Origin: Aralia elata | Lineage: Eukaryota; Streptophyta; Magnoliopsida; Apiales; Araliaceae | Length of the DNA stretch: 64,000 bases | Assembly (NCBI GenBank): GCA_034770075.1 | Contig: CM068385.1 | Coordinates: 44,600,721-44,664,720 of the forward strand | Direction: 5' to 3' | Shown: positions 46,040 through 57,466 of the stretch, piece by piece | Layout: the number at the start of each line of letters is the position of its first letter | Position numbering within the stretch: position 1 is the stretch's first letter | Notes under the pieces: generated by a model | Databases searched by the model: none | What the model was told of the DNA's origin: nothing | What the model saw: only the letters and a program-made list of their open reading frames with translations | Made by a program: the position numbers and the translations under genes

Positions 46040-47182
46040 CCAAATACTCAGATGACTGACCTGGATGACTGTCATGAAACTCTAACGTCCCACGGTGAGC
46101 CCAAAAACCATATACTCTGGCCAAATCTGTCTCGGTGGATGATAAAATGGGAAATCAATACTCATCAACGCCATCAAAAGAATAAAGATTCTGCATCTGA
46201 TCAAACTGATGTATCACAACCAACGGATGATAAGTAGTAACACCCTTCAGTTTAGCCAGGGAGATGAAGTCAAGGTCAGCCACATGAGTGATAATACTAA
46301 AAGGCGAGCAATATCCAGAGTACATCAATATCGAGAACGGCTCCTCAATAGACTCAAGGAAAGTCATCCAAGATGTCGGATCCACGCACGAGGAGGGACA
46401 AAAGGAATAGCTCAGAGAAATACAGTGACCAAAGCAAAAATCGTGTTGGCGATAGCTACCAATCGGCCTCAGATGGGTCATAAACCAGACATACAATAGA
46501 ATCGAACTGCCACGAAACTCCCTGTCTCCAAAAGTCCGACAATAGGTAGCAAATATGAAGGTCTCGGCCAAGATCAATGGTAAAATAGTTTGATCCTCTC
46601 GAAGGGCCCTAACTACCATCACAACCCTGACATCCATATGGTCTCCATAGATCGGCATATACAGAAACGAGACAATGCACATCATCAGAATGTCTGCTTG
46701 TACAGACCTCTATCTCTCCTCGGATATAAAAAATCCTCCCTGTAGGCTGCAAAGCCCTCAGAAGAACCAAATCTGTCAATCAGAAAGTCTAACGATAAAA
46801 CATGACCGACAGTGATCTTAGATAACACCAATGCTCACCTCAAGGCAGTAGCAATCATAAACTGACGCCGCATGCGACATACCTAAACCCGTGCACAAGG
46901 GCCCACCAAGGGTGAATCAGTAAAACGGGCATACTCCTCAAGAGTCGGTGTAAGCTCCAAGGATCCAAACTGAAATACATGGCGATCTGGGATCCAATGG
47001 GATATCATAGCCGCAACGAATCCCTCCGACACCTAAAATGACAAAAATGACATCGAATGCCTCGAAAGTCTACCAACTGTCGACCGATCCTCAGCAGGCA
47101 AATCGTCAAACCAGTGCCTCAACCTGGAGGCTGTATTACTAGTAGAGAAATGATCCAAACAAGTAACCGAAGATGAAGCCAT
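46040..47182 (-). pseudogene. Antisense gene B of Tat-2 (DUF7745-like), 3' truncated
   Basis: The ATG at 47182 follows ATTTTTACAG as in Tat-1. The order of blocks is the same: ELTPTLEEYARFTDSP (about 46940), then a 176-aa open part 46685-46155 with VVRALREDQTILPLILAETF and FRGSSILLYVWFMTHLRPIG. Stops and frame changes occur between 47040 and 46700. The coiled-coil end seen in Tat-1 is missing because element X begins at 46039. Similarity to Tat-1 is strong in the central region, which suggests past protein-level constraint. Confidence 0.8.
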
Positions 47183-47423
47183 CTGTAAAAATTAGTATCA
47201 AAAGACTACACAGGGGTTAATCTTATGCCTTTCATATAATAAGCATGCATTAAGATAAATGAAATGAATGATCATGCATAATAACATCTGTAATCTATAC
47301 ATGTAAAATTGTGAGTTGTATATAAAATCTTACATTATGTTTTTTCTATACAATACATGAAAACAAGTAAATAAAATGTACAGGGAAAAGGGGTACAGGC
47401 ACCCAACAGCTCATATAAATCTG
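47183..47423 (-). other. Spacer between antisense genes of Tat-2
   Basis: AT-rich, it corresponds to 11502-11716 of Tat-1 and ends in an acceptor-like site before gene B. Confidence 0.45.
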
Positions 47424-48013
47424 CTAAATGAAATCTACATCGTCTATAAAAGTAGTATCATCATTAAACCGACCAACTCAGACTAAATCATCCTGGCTCG
47501 GTGCATCTGGGTCAAAGTTCAAATCAGGGCAGTAAAAGGACGGGATCCCTCCCTCCGGAATATCAGCAACACCTGGACCAGACGATAAACCGGTGCCTAA
47601 GCCAGCAGGATCACATGTGTAAGCCTCCGCTGGATCCCCAGCCAGCGGATGAAAAAACATAATTGATCCACCTAGTTAGTCAAGCTAGCAATCTAGGACT
47701 GATGTGTAGGCTCACGAATACAGGTCATGCAGTCAAACATCACCACTGATCCAGGCACAAGATTCCCTAAGAAATGTGTAGCTCGGGTCTGGGCACCAAT
47801 AGTCTGAGGCCTCCACCAGACAACGAAATCCTCTGAGTCGCTAGGACCATCCGATAGCAGAAATCCATCTGTGTCATCAAGGGGAATCTCTGCAATCTGG
47901 GCATCAATAGGTCATGATCTTCGAGGAAGAGGATGGAAGGGGATGCGAATCTCCACTGAAACACATCAGAACGCCCGCTCCCCGAGGTAAAGCTCCCAGC
48001 CTCCAAGTGTCAA
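47424..48013 (-). pseudogene. Antisense gene A of Tat-2: 3' part of exon 3
   Basis: The minus strand from 48008 reads the continuation of the PMD protein (GGWELYLGERAF) with stops, on to AEAYTCDPAGLGTG and an acidic end stopping at TAG 47424-47426, the same end as Tat-1 gene A (FIDDVDFI versus FIDDTDFI). The upstream part lies at 60936 and beyond, on the far side of Tekay-2. An earlier stop at 47478-47480 truncates one frame. The last five bases, 48009-48013, are one copy of the target duplication. Confidence 0.82.
48009..48013. other. Target-site duplication of Tekay-2, left copy
   Basis: GTCAA directly precedes TGTGACACCC. The same five bases follow the right end at 60936-60940. Confidence 0.92.
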
Positions 48014-51000
48014 TGTGACACCCCCAAATTCGGGTACCAATACCTCGAGTTTGGTGCTCACGATAAAATACATTCATGTACCTCTAAACAACATATGACA
48101 ACTAATGTGGAAACAAATAAACATAGATTGTTTATTACAAAAGGTTTACTACGGTCCCAAGGTCTATAACCTTAATTAAAATACATCATGAAATATTCAA
48201 ATAATACAAATAGGTTCCATGATTACATAACAGGATAGTAACATATAAATGTTATTCATGCGACTACTCTTTAAGCTTTCCTTTGCCCTTGTCCGCTTTG
48301 GAACTCTCCGGCTTAACTGCAATTTGTTCATGATATAGCAAGGGTGAGCAACTAATTTTGCTCAGCAAGTTTAAAATGAATAATAAAGATATATCATGAA
48401 TGAATAAGAATAATAATTGTATAGTTCAATAAGTTAAGAACAATGGTGAAATAACTGAATAATATAACCAACGTTCAAATGAAGAAATGAATATTGATTA
48501 TTTACTGCTGAGTAGTCCAATAGACTATGAACTTTTTTTGGCCAAAGAGTCAATCATTCAACCAACTCTTTTAAAACCTGGCCCCGTCAGTAGTACTTGA
48601 GGGGATCAGCCTCTCGTACCCCATGTATATGCATAACATTAAGTCCTGACTACATCGGATAACCAATACTTATAGTCCCCTAATAAGGGTTGCTCTCTCA
48701 GTCCAAGAATCCTTACCAACTACTGGTTTGGATAGCTTTAAATAAAATATTAACCTGCATATGTCTAGCCGGAACGAATAGCATAGACGATTACTTAAAT
48801 AATTCATGAATGAAGAACTTAAATATTTCACAGTCTAACAATAGATCGTGAATTTAAATGCACATGGTGCGAATATCAATAATTACCTTTGACGTGGAGT
48901 AATTTACAATAATTAAACCACTAATAAATTAAGTGAGATAAAGAACTTGCTCAAAAAGTAAATTGAGTTAGGATAGGAAACTTGTCTCGAGCGTCTGTTA
49001 CAGAATTATAAAATACGCTCTTCAAATACCCTACACATTTATTACATATTCACATGACAATTAGTGACATAACGGATACCAAATATTGGTTTATACTATT
49101 CTATAATGTTTCACACTTATTAGAAACAAAATATTAAACAAGGTTATACACACTAGTTACGGCGTTACGACGCTTGCACGCCCGTATGCCAAACTTGCCC
49201 ACTCAAAAGCCCAAGTGACAAGTAATTTCGTACACCTAGCACGCCTATTCGATTTATCTAAAACGTATTGGTTAATGCTAAGTATCATTATAATTCATAA
49301 CATTCATGTTTTAAAACTTAGAACATTATTTTATATTATCGGGAACATTACATGTGCTTATATGTATGGCCGACAACCTTCGATTGCCTCCAACCGCACA
49401 ACAGCCCTAAAGATGGCCAATTTAGGAATTTTTCCAGGTCGAAAATTTCAATTCTAATTAATGGAAGTTGTAGGTCTATCTCTAAGCTTTCCAAATCATC
49501 TTGAATCGCCCTAATCCGAGTCCGTATGAGAAAGTTATGGCCATTTTTCCACCGGACGTCGAAGCTGTCGACATGCCTTGCTAGACTTCGCGATTTTTTT
49601 GACCCTCCTTCACTCCAATCCTTATAACTTCTTCTCTAGACGTCCAAATCAGTCCGTTTCGGATTCTATGGACTCCTAAGACATAGAGCTACAACATATC
49701 AAAAAATTACAGACACCCATTAACATTAACATAGCCAAATCGTTGGCCAAAACATCAACTCATGCTCTTTATCCACTATCATTCATATGATTTGCTTCAA
49801 ATTACCATAACTCCCTCATCCGGGGTCGGAATGAGGTGATTCCAAAGCCTATGGCTTCGTAACTCAATATACTTCAACTACCCAGAAGCTTAGAATCTCA
49901 TGCAAACACCTTAAATACCAGAAATGGATTGAATGGACACTAAACATCTTTTCTACGTTTTCTAACATGTTTTAGCGTAACTCTTGATACGAATTCATTT
50001 TAACACCTTTTTACTCCATTTCAACTGGGATATTCTCATAACCCATGGAAGTATAACATCATAACAACAAACAATAATATAAAACATGAAAGGTAGCTAC
50101 AAAAGTCCTCTAAATTAGTCCGTTGTCAATAGTAGTCCATTTTCGTCCGTTTTCCTCCTCCTTATGCATGGGTTCGGATTTCATTCATTCTTGTTCCACT
50201 TTCATGTTATTAATGGTTTATAAAACTTCTAAACATCATTATTAATCATCTCATGAACAATCAAAAAAACAACCATAACAACAACAACTTCAAACCCAAC
50301 GAGTTAGAAGCTTAATAAATAAGGAAAACTTGAAACTAAGGAGAAAATGGATTTGGATAGGTTGGTTACCTCTTCTAGCTACTTCTTGGATGATAGAACT
50401 CCTCTAGAGCTTTTGCCAAAACCTTTTCTTAAACTCCTTGAGCTCTTCCAAACTCCTTTCTTCCAAGCTTTAGCTCCACACCCACATTGTTTCTCTCTCT
50501 AGAATGGTGAATGTTTAATGAAGAAGATGAAGATGGAGAAGATGAATCTCCTCTTCTCTCTCTCCTCTTTTCTTGCCTTAGCTCCCAACTTTTTACTATC
50601 TTCTCTTGCCTAGTAATGAATTGAAATTTGCAGCTTGAATGGGGAGAGGATGAATATGATGGAATAGTATGGGAGAAGGAAATGGGTTTGCTACCTACTT
50701 TCTTCTCTTTTCTGAAATTGGCTACGGGAGAGATTATGGAAAATGAGAAGTAAAGGTGGTAAACATTTTGGCTTATTAGGCCTAATCAATTAGCCAAAAT
50801 AATTTGCTAAAACAATTCCTCCTTTTCCTCCTATTTTTGCTCCGTGTCCCCTATATTGTCTCCCTTATTGACAGACAATTCACAAATAATTGCATAAAAA
50901 CTGGCATTAATATAAATAACCAATTGACTCCTCTCTCTCTCCACATCACCCATATGTTATTCTAATAATAATCCAAAATGCTAATTTTTGCTTTTTAATT

Positions 51001-51514
51001 TAAATCCCCACTCGGGTCATGCAAATGCTTAGGTAAAAATAATAAATACGGGGTTTGTCCGTTTATTCGGAACACCCATATTAAGCATTTCACGTACTAA
51101 TTAAATCACCAATGGACTCAAATAAAAATTCTATCATTTGGAAAAATTATCTCTTCGCATACACACTTTGGCGAAGTTAACAGAAATCGAAAAAACGTAA
51201 AAATAATCTGGCATGAATAGTAACTCGTGACTCGTGAATAGTGACTCATGAATAGTAACTCGTGAATAGTAACTCGTGAATAGTGACTCGTGAATAGTGA
51301 CTCGTGAATAGTAACTCGTGAATAGTGATTTAGCAAAATACGTGAAATCAATTTATTCACCTAGACGAAACTATAGCACGTAAAATTTATACATTCACAT
51401 AATTCAGGTTGTCACACAACCATGTAACACAAAATGATGTTACTAAAATTCATAATATTTATTAATATACATAAATTCGAATTACAAGGATATTCAGAAT
51501 TCACGGTCGTCACA
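48014..51514 (-). repeat. 3' LTR of Tekay-2 (3501 bp)
   Basis: It begins TGTGACACCCCC and ends GGTCGTCACA on the plus strand. It matches 57467-60935 over its full length with about 1-2% differences by eye outside one indel cluster. It contains a 14-bp repeat block (51217-51329) near the minus-strand U3. Small ORFs within are not genes. Confidence 0.95.
51217..51329. repeat. 14-bp tandem repeat in the Tekay-2 3' LTR
   Basis: About eight copies of TGAATAGT(A/G)ACTCG occur, roughly 190-300 bp from the U3 start on the minus strand. The right LTR (60648-60755) has about one copy less. The repeat carries GTGACTC/TGACTCA-like words close to bZIP (GCN4-type) sites. Confidence 0.9.
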
Positions 51515-51527
51515 TCCTCCCCTCCTT
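51515..51527 (-). other. Polypurine tract of Tekay-2
   Basis: The minus strand reads AAGGAGGGGAGGA directly before the LTR start TGTGACGACC. Confidence 0.85.
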
Positions 51528-51589
51528 ATAAGAATTCCGTCCCCGGAATTTTAACTTAAGACGGGAAATCCTAATAAAGGTTTAATCAA

Positions 51590-52205
51590 AAAGATGCGGA
51601 TAATTCCTCCTCATCTTTTCTTCCAGTTCCCACGTAGCTTCTTCTACCGTGTGGTTCCTCCAAAGCACTTTGACCGAATGGATGACCTTATTTCTTAACG
51701 TATGTTCCTTCCTATCTAATATCTGGACAGGAATCTCTTCATTAGGACAAGTCCTCTCTCAACTTGAATTTGGGCTCATAAGATATCACATGCTTGTAGT
51801 CAGGTTTATATGGTCCGTAACACAGAAACGTGAAACACATTGTGAATATGCTCAAGTTCAGGAGGTAGAGCTACCTCGTACGCCAACTTCACCTATCCTC
51901 TTTAAAACTTCAAAAGGTCCTACAAACCTGGGACTCAATTTCCCCTTCTTTTTTCCAAATCTAATCTTTCCTTTCCAAGGAGATACTTTTAAAAAAAAAA
52001 CAAAGCTGCCAACTTCAAAGTCTCGTTTTTGACGATGCAAATCGGCATACATTCTTTTGTCGATCCTAGAGCCGCTACCAATCGAGCTCTTATCACTTTA
52101 ATGACATCCATGGTTTGCTGTACTAATTCCAGGGTCCCAATAATCTCCGTTCACCAACTTCATCCCAACATAGAGGTGTTCGACACTTCCTCCCGTATAA
52201 TGCCT
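51590..52205 (-). pseudogene. Integrase C-terminus and chromodomain of Tekay-2
   Basis: Frame 52052-51858 holds LHRQKRDFEVGSF and KLSPRFVGPFEVLKR (GPF/Y module). The region from 51857 to 51590 holds remnants of the spacer and the end of a chromodomain (LWRNHTVEEATWELEEKMRR), in a different frame and with stops between. At about 51990 an A10 run replaces the shorter run of Tekay-1, probably the cause of one shift. Confidence 0.82.
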
Positions 52206-52661
52206 TCATATGGCGGCATGCCAATACTCCGCATGATAACTGTTATTATAGGCAAATTCCACCAATGGGAGGTGATCATCCCAGTTGCCCTTCAAATCCA
52301 TCACACACGCCCTAAGCATATCTTCAAGCGTCTGAATTGTTCGTTCGCTTTGCCCATCTGTGTGAGGATGATACGCCGTACTCAACCTCAAGTGGGTTCC
52401 CAACCTTTCTTGCAAGCTTTTCCAGAAATTCGACGTGAAGCGCGGATCTCTGTCGGATACAATAGATACCGGCACTCCATGTCGTGACACAATCTCTTTC
52501 ACATATAACTTTGCTAACTGCTCCAGATTATACCTTATCTTGATCGGTAGAAAATGTGCAGATTTAGTTAAACGATCCACGATCACCCAAATCGCGTCGT
52601 AACCCTTCTGAGTTAGTGGAGCCCTGTCACAAAATCCATCGTGATATGCTCCCACTTCCAC
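52206..52661 (-). pseudogene. Integrase core of Tekay-2 (151 aa open)
   Basis: Frame 52661-52206 has DRLTKSAHFLPIKIRY, SIVSDRDPRFTSNFW and TDGQSERTIQTLEDM; Asp and Glu are 35 residues apart. The first catalytic Asp is in the upstream frame (HITMDFVTGLH, near 52640), separated by a one-base shift. The frame ends after NNSYH where a single-base slip changes ASIGMP to another frame. Confidence 0.9.
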
Positions 52662-53287
52662 TCAGGTATCTCCAGCGATTGTAGCAACCCACCTGGTTTT
52701 TGATGTTCTGCTTTTACCCTTTGACATGTCAAACACCGTCCAACACATTCTGCGACCTCCTTTTTCATGTTTGTCCACCAAAAGTGTTGGCGCAAATCTT
52801 GATACATCTTAGTACTACCAGGGTGTATCGAATACCTTGTAGAATGAGCTTCTTGCAGAATCTCCTCTCTCAACTCCGGAGCCATCGGTATCCAGATCCT
52901 CCCTTCAAACCTTAGCAGTCCTGTGCTATCAATTTTGTACTTCAAGTCTTCACCTTCTGAAATTCTCTTCTTGATTTTGACACACTCTTCATCTTGCTCT
53001 TGAGTCTCCTTTATTTTATCTAACAAGGTCGGTCTCGCCTCCATTGCATATAATTTCTCATCTTTATCTTTTAGATACTTGACCTCCAACTCCAGTCTTT
53101 CCATCTCCGTTATTAGTTCTTCTTGAGCTGTCAACATCATCAACTTTTTCACCGCCCTTCCTACTGAGAGCATCGGCTACTACATTGGCTTTACCGGGAT
53201 GATACAGAATTTCACAATCATAGTCTTTGATCAACTCCAACCATCGTCGTTGCCTCATATTTAGCTCCTTTTGAGTGAAGATATACT
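52613..53287 (-). pseudogene. RNase H end, linker and integrase zinc finger of Tekay-2
   Basis: Frame 53258-53064 carries the RNase H end (YHPGKANVVADALSRK). Frame 53173-52613 carries the linker and the HHCC zinc finger: His in EAHSTRYSIHPGST, then CVGRCLTCQRVK. The two overlap out of frame near 53150. All four zinc ligands are present, in contrast to Tekay-1. Confidence 0.88.
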
Positions 53288-54592
53288 TCAGACTTTTGTG
53301 GTCTGTGTATATTTCACACTTCTCCCCATACAGATAGTGCCTCCAAATCTTTTAGAGCAAACACTACTGCTCGCCAGTTCCAAATCGTGAGTCGGATATC
53401 CCTTCTCATAGTCCTTCAGCTGTCGTGACGCGTACGCAATGACCTTCCCATGCTGCATCAATACACACCCAAGGCCTTTGTGTGACGCATCACTGTACAC
53501 CACAAATCCTCCTGTATTATCTGGTAATGATAACACAGGTGCTTCACTAAGTTTCTTCTTCAATTCCAAGAAACTATCCTCACACTTATCCGTCCATACA
53601 AACTTCACAGTCTTCCTTGTCAAATTTGTCAACGGTGTCGCTATCTTTGAAAAGTTCTGAATAAACCTCCGATAGTAACCTGCTAATCCCAAGAAACTTC
53701 GGACTTCTGTCGGTGTTTTTGGCTGCTCCCAATTTATCACTCCCTCTACCTTTGCAGGATCTACCGAGACACCATCCTTGTCAATTACGTGTCCCAAAAA
53801 TTGCACCCTTTGTAACCAAAATTCACACTTGGAAAATTTTGCGTACAACTTCTCCTTTCTTAATGTCTCCAATACTATCTTCAAATGCTCGACGTGCTCC
53901 CCCTCCGTCTTTGAGTAGATTAAAATGTCATCTATGAACACGACAACAAACTTATCAAAGTACTGCTTGAACACTCTATTCATCATGTCCATAAATGCTG
54001 CTGGCGCATTCGTCAGCCCAAACGACATCACCAAAAACTCAAAGTGACCGTATCGAGTTCTGAATGCGGTCTTCGGTATATCCTCCTTTCTCACCTTTAG
54101 CTGGTGATATCCCGTCCTCAAGTCGATCTTTGAAAAATACCTCGCCCCCTTAAGTTGATCAAAAAGATCGTTTATCCTTGGTAACGGGTACTTGTTCTTA
54201 ATCGTAACTTTGTTTAACTCCCGATAGTCAATACAAAGCCTTAGTGATCCGTCTTTCTTCTTTATAAACAGCACTGGTGCTCCCCAGGGTGACACACTCG
54301 GTTGAATGTACTTCTTGTCCAATAACTCTTGTACTTGTATCATCAATTCCTTCATCTCTACCGGAGCCATCCTGTATGGTGCTTTCGATATCGGTGTTGT
54401 CCCCGGTACTAAATCAATTATGAATTCCACCTCCCTATTCGGCGGTAAACCAGGTAACTCATCTGGGAAAACATCTGGAAATTCCCTCACTACAGGTATT
54501 TGTCCCACTTCACCCCCTACTCTTTGAGTATCAACCACGTGAGCCAGATAACCTATGTAACCCTTCCTAAGTAATCTCTTTGCTTGCATCAT
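53288..54592 (-). pseudogene. Reverse transcriptase and RNase H of Tekay-2 (434 aa open)
   Basis: The frame opens at ATG ATG 54592 (MMQAKRLLRKG), shortly downstream of the TAA that ends protease. It contains the spacer with FPDVFPDELPGLPPNREV, the full RT (RLCIDYRELNKVTIKNKY, FSKIDLRTGYHQLKVRKEDI, catalytic FIDDILIYS), the thumb (EVRSFLGLAGYYRRFIQNF) and the RNase H front (VVYSDASHKGLGCVLMQ). It shifts frame after THDLELA at about 53380, spoiling the RNase H. This is the longest intact RT in the window. Confidence 0.93.
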
Positions 54593-54607
54593 CGTCAGAC
54601 AACCTGA

Positions 54608-55291
54608 TTATCTAGGTGATTTACTTCCATAGAATACAACCTTTGACTTATTCGGAGTCTGCATGTGTATACACTTCTTCTGGCAGTCAATTACAGCCCC
54701 GTGACTAGACAACCAATCCATTCCAAGGATAATGTCAAATTCTCCTAGTCGTATCGGAATCAAATTTACTCTCAATCTATATCCTTTTATTTCAGCAAAA
54801 CAATCTCGATAAATATATTCTACAGGGATAATTTCCTTATTAGCTACTTCCACATTAATAGGATTCTTCTAACTTTTCACGAGGTAAGTTTAACCGCTTA
54901 AACAAATTCATCCGACACAAATGAACATGTAGCACACACCCGAATCAAATAATACATATGCATTAATATTATTGATCGGAATAATACCTGACACCACATC
55001 CTTTGATTCCATTGCATCTTGTACTGTCATGTTAAAGGTGCGTGCCACTGGTCTGTTCTGCTGTATTGGTCCTCTGATCGTCAGCTTACTGTTGTTCCCC
55101 TGATTAGCACTGCCTGCATCGCTCTTCCTTTTTGAGCAATCCTTCTTTTGATGATCTGAAGCGCCACAAGAAAAACAGTTTCCTCCCTTTGCTTTCGGGC
55201 ATTGTGGAGCAAAGTGCCCCGGTTGACCACAGTTGAAACAAACTCCTTTTCCTTTCATGCACTCTCCAGAGTGATTCTTTCCACATTTCTC
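54608..55291 (-). pseudogene. Zinc knuckles and protease of Tekay-2
   Basis: Frame 55258-54908 has two good CCHC knuckles (CFNCGQPGHFAPQC and CFSCGASDHQKKDC) and the protease start YVLFDSG. Just after DSG a small indel breaks the frame. Frame 54853-54608 has the rest (VILGMDWL-type block IILGMDWLSSHGAVIDC) and ends SKSPR-TAA at 54608-54610. DSG and the GMDWL block, the two landmarks of chromovirus proteases, are thus present but out of frame with each other. Confidence 0.88.
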
Positions 55292-56119
55292 TCATTTGCT
55301 ACCTTTCTTCGTTTCCCCTACAGATTTGTTGCCCGACATTTGGCTGTCGTTCCATTTCCTCTTGTTTGGGTTACTTCCCCCGCTGCTACCTTCCTTATGA
55401 CCATCATGGCTTTTCTTCTTTTTCTGTTCCTGATTGTACTTTGACAAGGCTTCACTTCCTCCCTCCGCAATAATTGCTTTCTCAAGTAACGTAGAAAATG
55501 TATTGATCTGCAGAACCGCGACCTTATTATACACCCAAGGTTTCAACCCTTGCTCAAACCTCTTTGCTCGCCTTGCTTCGGTGTGCACCTGATGTGGAGC
55601 AAACCTAGCTAACTCATTAAATTTTGCAGCATAGTCCGCGACTGTCATGCCTCCTTGTTTTAGTTCTAAGAACTTTATCTCCATGCTTGTCTGCATACTA
55701 TCTGGAAAGTAATTTTCAAAAAATAGCTCCTTAAAACGAGCCCATGCAATTGCCCCTTCCCCAGCTCGACCCTTGTTCGCCTTCCACCAGTAATTTGCCT
55801 CACCTTTCATCATGAAAGTGGCAAATGACGTCTTTTGTTCTTCGGCCACTCGTGCGACCTCAAAAACTTTTTCCATTTCTTCCACCCATGTCTGAGCTTC
55901 TATCGGATCTGTAGTCCCGCGAAACTCCGGCGGTCCCACTAGTTTAAAGTCCTTAAAGTTCGCCATGTGACTTCCTAACTGATCCACCGCGACGGCTGGT
56001 CTGCCCTGCATTGCTTCCGCTAACAAATTCGCGAAAGTCCTCATGGGGTCCACCTGACCCTCCTCATTATTTACTGACTCATCCACCCTTGTGTATCGAG
56101 TTTGTCTTCTCGGCGGCAT
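55292..56119 (-). pseudogene. gag: gag of Tekay-2 (275 aa open, stop before the zinc knuckles)
   Basis: ATG 56119 (MPPRRQTRYTRVDESVN) is the natural start, matching that of Tekay-1. The capsid core is intact: FKLVGPPEFRGTTDPIEAQT, MMKGEANYWWKANKG, KFLELKQGGMTVADYAAKF. A Lys/Ser-rich segment follows. TGA 55292-55294 stands where the first Cys of the first zinc knuckle (Cys-x2-CGKNHSGEC) is expected, so the knuckles fall behind the stop in the same frame. Confidence 0.92.
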
Positions 56120-56499
56120 GGTCTGTTTTAAAACAAAAACCTTATGTTATTCTTTCATGTTTTACACCTCATGCAACGTTATATTAATGTTAACATTTAA
56201 AAGTTAAAGTACAAATCAATCCCAATTAAACTTATAATAATACTGCATTTATATTCATACACCCATTAGTAGTGTCAAACACTTACAATGTTCGGCACAA
56301 TCCTATAAATGCTAACTATCCCATTAATACACAAAAGATGGGATTTACAAAAACTACATTCCCCTAAATCTGAAAGTGGGGATGTATCATCATCAAACTC
56401 CACCTCTCAAAGTTTGAGGTTTATAACATATATAAAACCCTAGGAACACAAGTGGGTTTTAACTGCATCTATATACATAATAAGACTGCTAAATTACTA
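56120..56499 (-). other. Spacer between ORF0 and gag of Tekay-2
   Basis: AT-rich, 380 bases, no convincing ORF. It corresponds to 37259-37666 of Tekay-1. Confidence 0.5.
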
Positions 56500-57225
56500 T
56501 CACTGCATGTCGCGGCGAACCGCACTTGCGTGCTCCAGCTGTGTATCTTCGTCCATCATTCGACGTCGTACCGAGCGACTGGTCTGACCTTCCCCCATGG
56601 GATATTCCCTATCCCTGCCTCTCTGACTCCCATAGGCTGCATCCAATGCTAATCCTAGAGTCTTAATCCTAACTGCACCTGTCTGGACCTCTCTTTTTAA
56701 CTGATCTACCCTCTTGGCAGCCCTAACCCAATATCCCTCTATGCGAATCTTATCTGCTATCTCCACATCAAATTCGGCCTTCATGGTCTCATGCGCTACT
56801 TTCAGCTCTGCCAACTCTAGCTCTGACTGTTCCAGCTTCTCCCTTAGCTCAGCATTCCTAGCCACTAACTGGTGTAGCAGTGGTCCCACGTGTTGTGCTG
56901 AGTGCTCGTACCCCTGCAGTTGCACCTTCAGCTTTCCCACCTCATCCTCTAGCTGATAGGCCAACTCCTTATACTGGTTTTCCATGTCTTGGTGTGTCTG
57001 ATTCTGCTCCTCTAAGTCTCTGACTCTATCCTCTAACTCCATGTTCCTATCTGCCAACTGCTCAATCAGATGATCCTCAGATGGCAGTTCCTCCTCGGTC
57101 TCATCTAGCTGATCCTCCTCAGGGTCTACCTCGACCTCAGCCACCAGCGGCTGCTGGGTATCCATGTGGATATCAATGATCTCTTCCTCTACAACGGTCC
57201 TACTCGGCTGACCGATCTCAGGCAT
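56500..57225 (-). CDS. ORF0 of Tekay-2: intact 241-aa coiled-coil protein upstream of gag
   Basis: ATG 57225 (MPEIGQPSRTVVEEE) follows CTGTAG/G, acceptor-like; a longer in-frame start exists at 57375. The N-terminal third is very acidic (DPEEDQLDETEEELPSED). Residues 60-190 are almost continuous heptads (MELEDRVRDLEEQNQTHQDM, LREKLEQSELELAELKVAHE). The end is basic (RSVRRRMM) and stops at TAG 56500-56502. It aligns with the decayed ORF0 of Tekay-1, including ADKIRIEGYWVRAAKRVD. Unlike every other gene of Tekay-2 it is open from start to stop. No known domain recognised; function unknown. Position suggests it is expressed from the LTR promoter, perhaps by splicing. Confidence 0.8.
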   Translation of the reverse strand: MPEIGQPSRTVVEEEIIDIHMDTQQPLVAEVEVDPEEDQLDETEEELPSEDHLIEQLADRNMELEDRVRDLEEQNQTHQDMENQYKELAYQLEDEVGKLKVQLQGYEHSAQHVGPLLHQLVARNAELREKLEQSELELAELKVAHETMKAEFDVEIADKIRIEGYWVRAAKRVDQLKREVQTGAVRIKTLGLALDAAYGSQRGRDREYPMGEGQTSRSVRRRMMDEDTQLEHASAVRRDMQ

Positions 57226-57451
57226 CCTACAGCCACAACAAAAGATAACAACGTCAGAATAAAATATATTCATTGATGAAATGAAATAGTATTTTATTAC
57301 GCACAACATCGGCTCGATGAGTTTCCAAAATTCATCTCCAAACACAACTCGACTCAATGGATCTCCTCGATCCATTAACTAGTGTACTCTATACGAGTTT
57401 AGTTCTAAGGTTATAACCTAGGTTTCGCATCCCTAAAGTTTATAACCTACA

Positions 57452-57463
57452 GCTTTGATACCA
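57452..57463 (-). other. PBS of Tekay-2 (initiator Met-tRNA, one mismatch)
   Basis: The minus strand reads TGGTATCAAAGC three bases inside the 5' LTR. The usual form is TGGTATCAGAGC, so one G-to-A change is present. Confidence 0.9.
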
Positions 57464-57466
57464 ACC

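Noticed and set aside
49215..49457. 80-codon ORF occurring in both Tekay-2 LTRs (also 58668-58910)
   Set aside because: Same LTR sequence twice; no start context, no homology, ends in chance stops.
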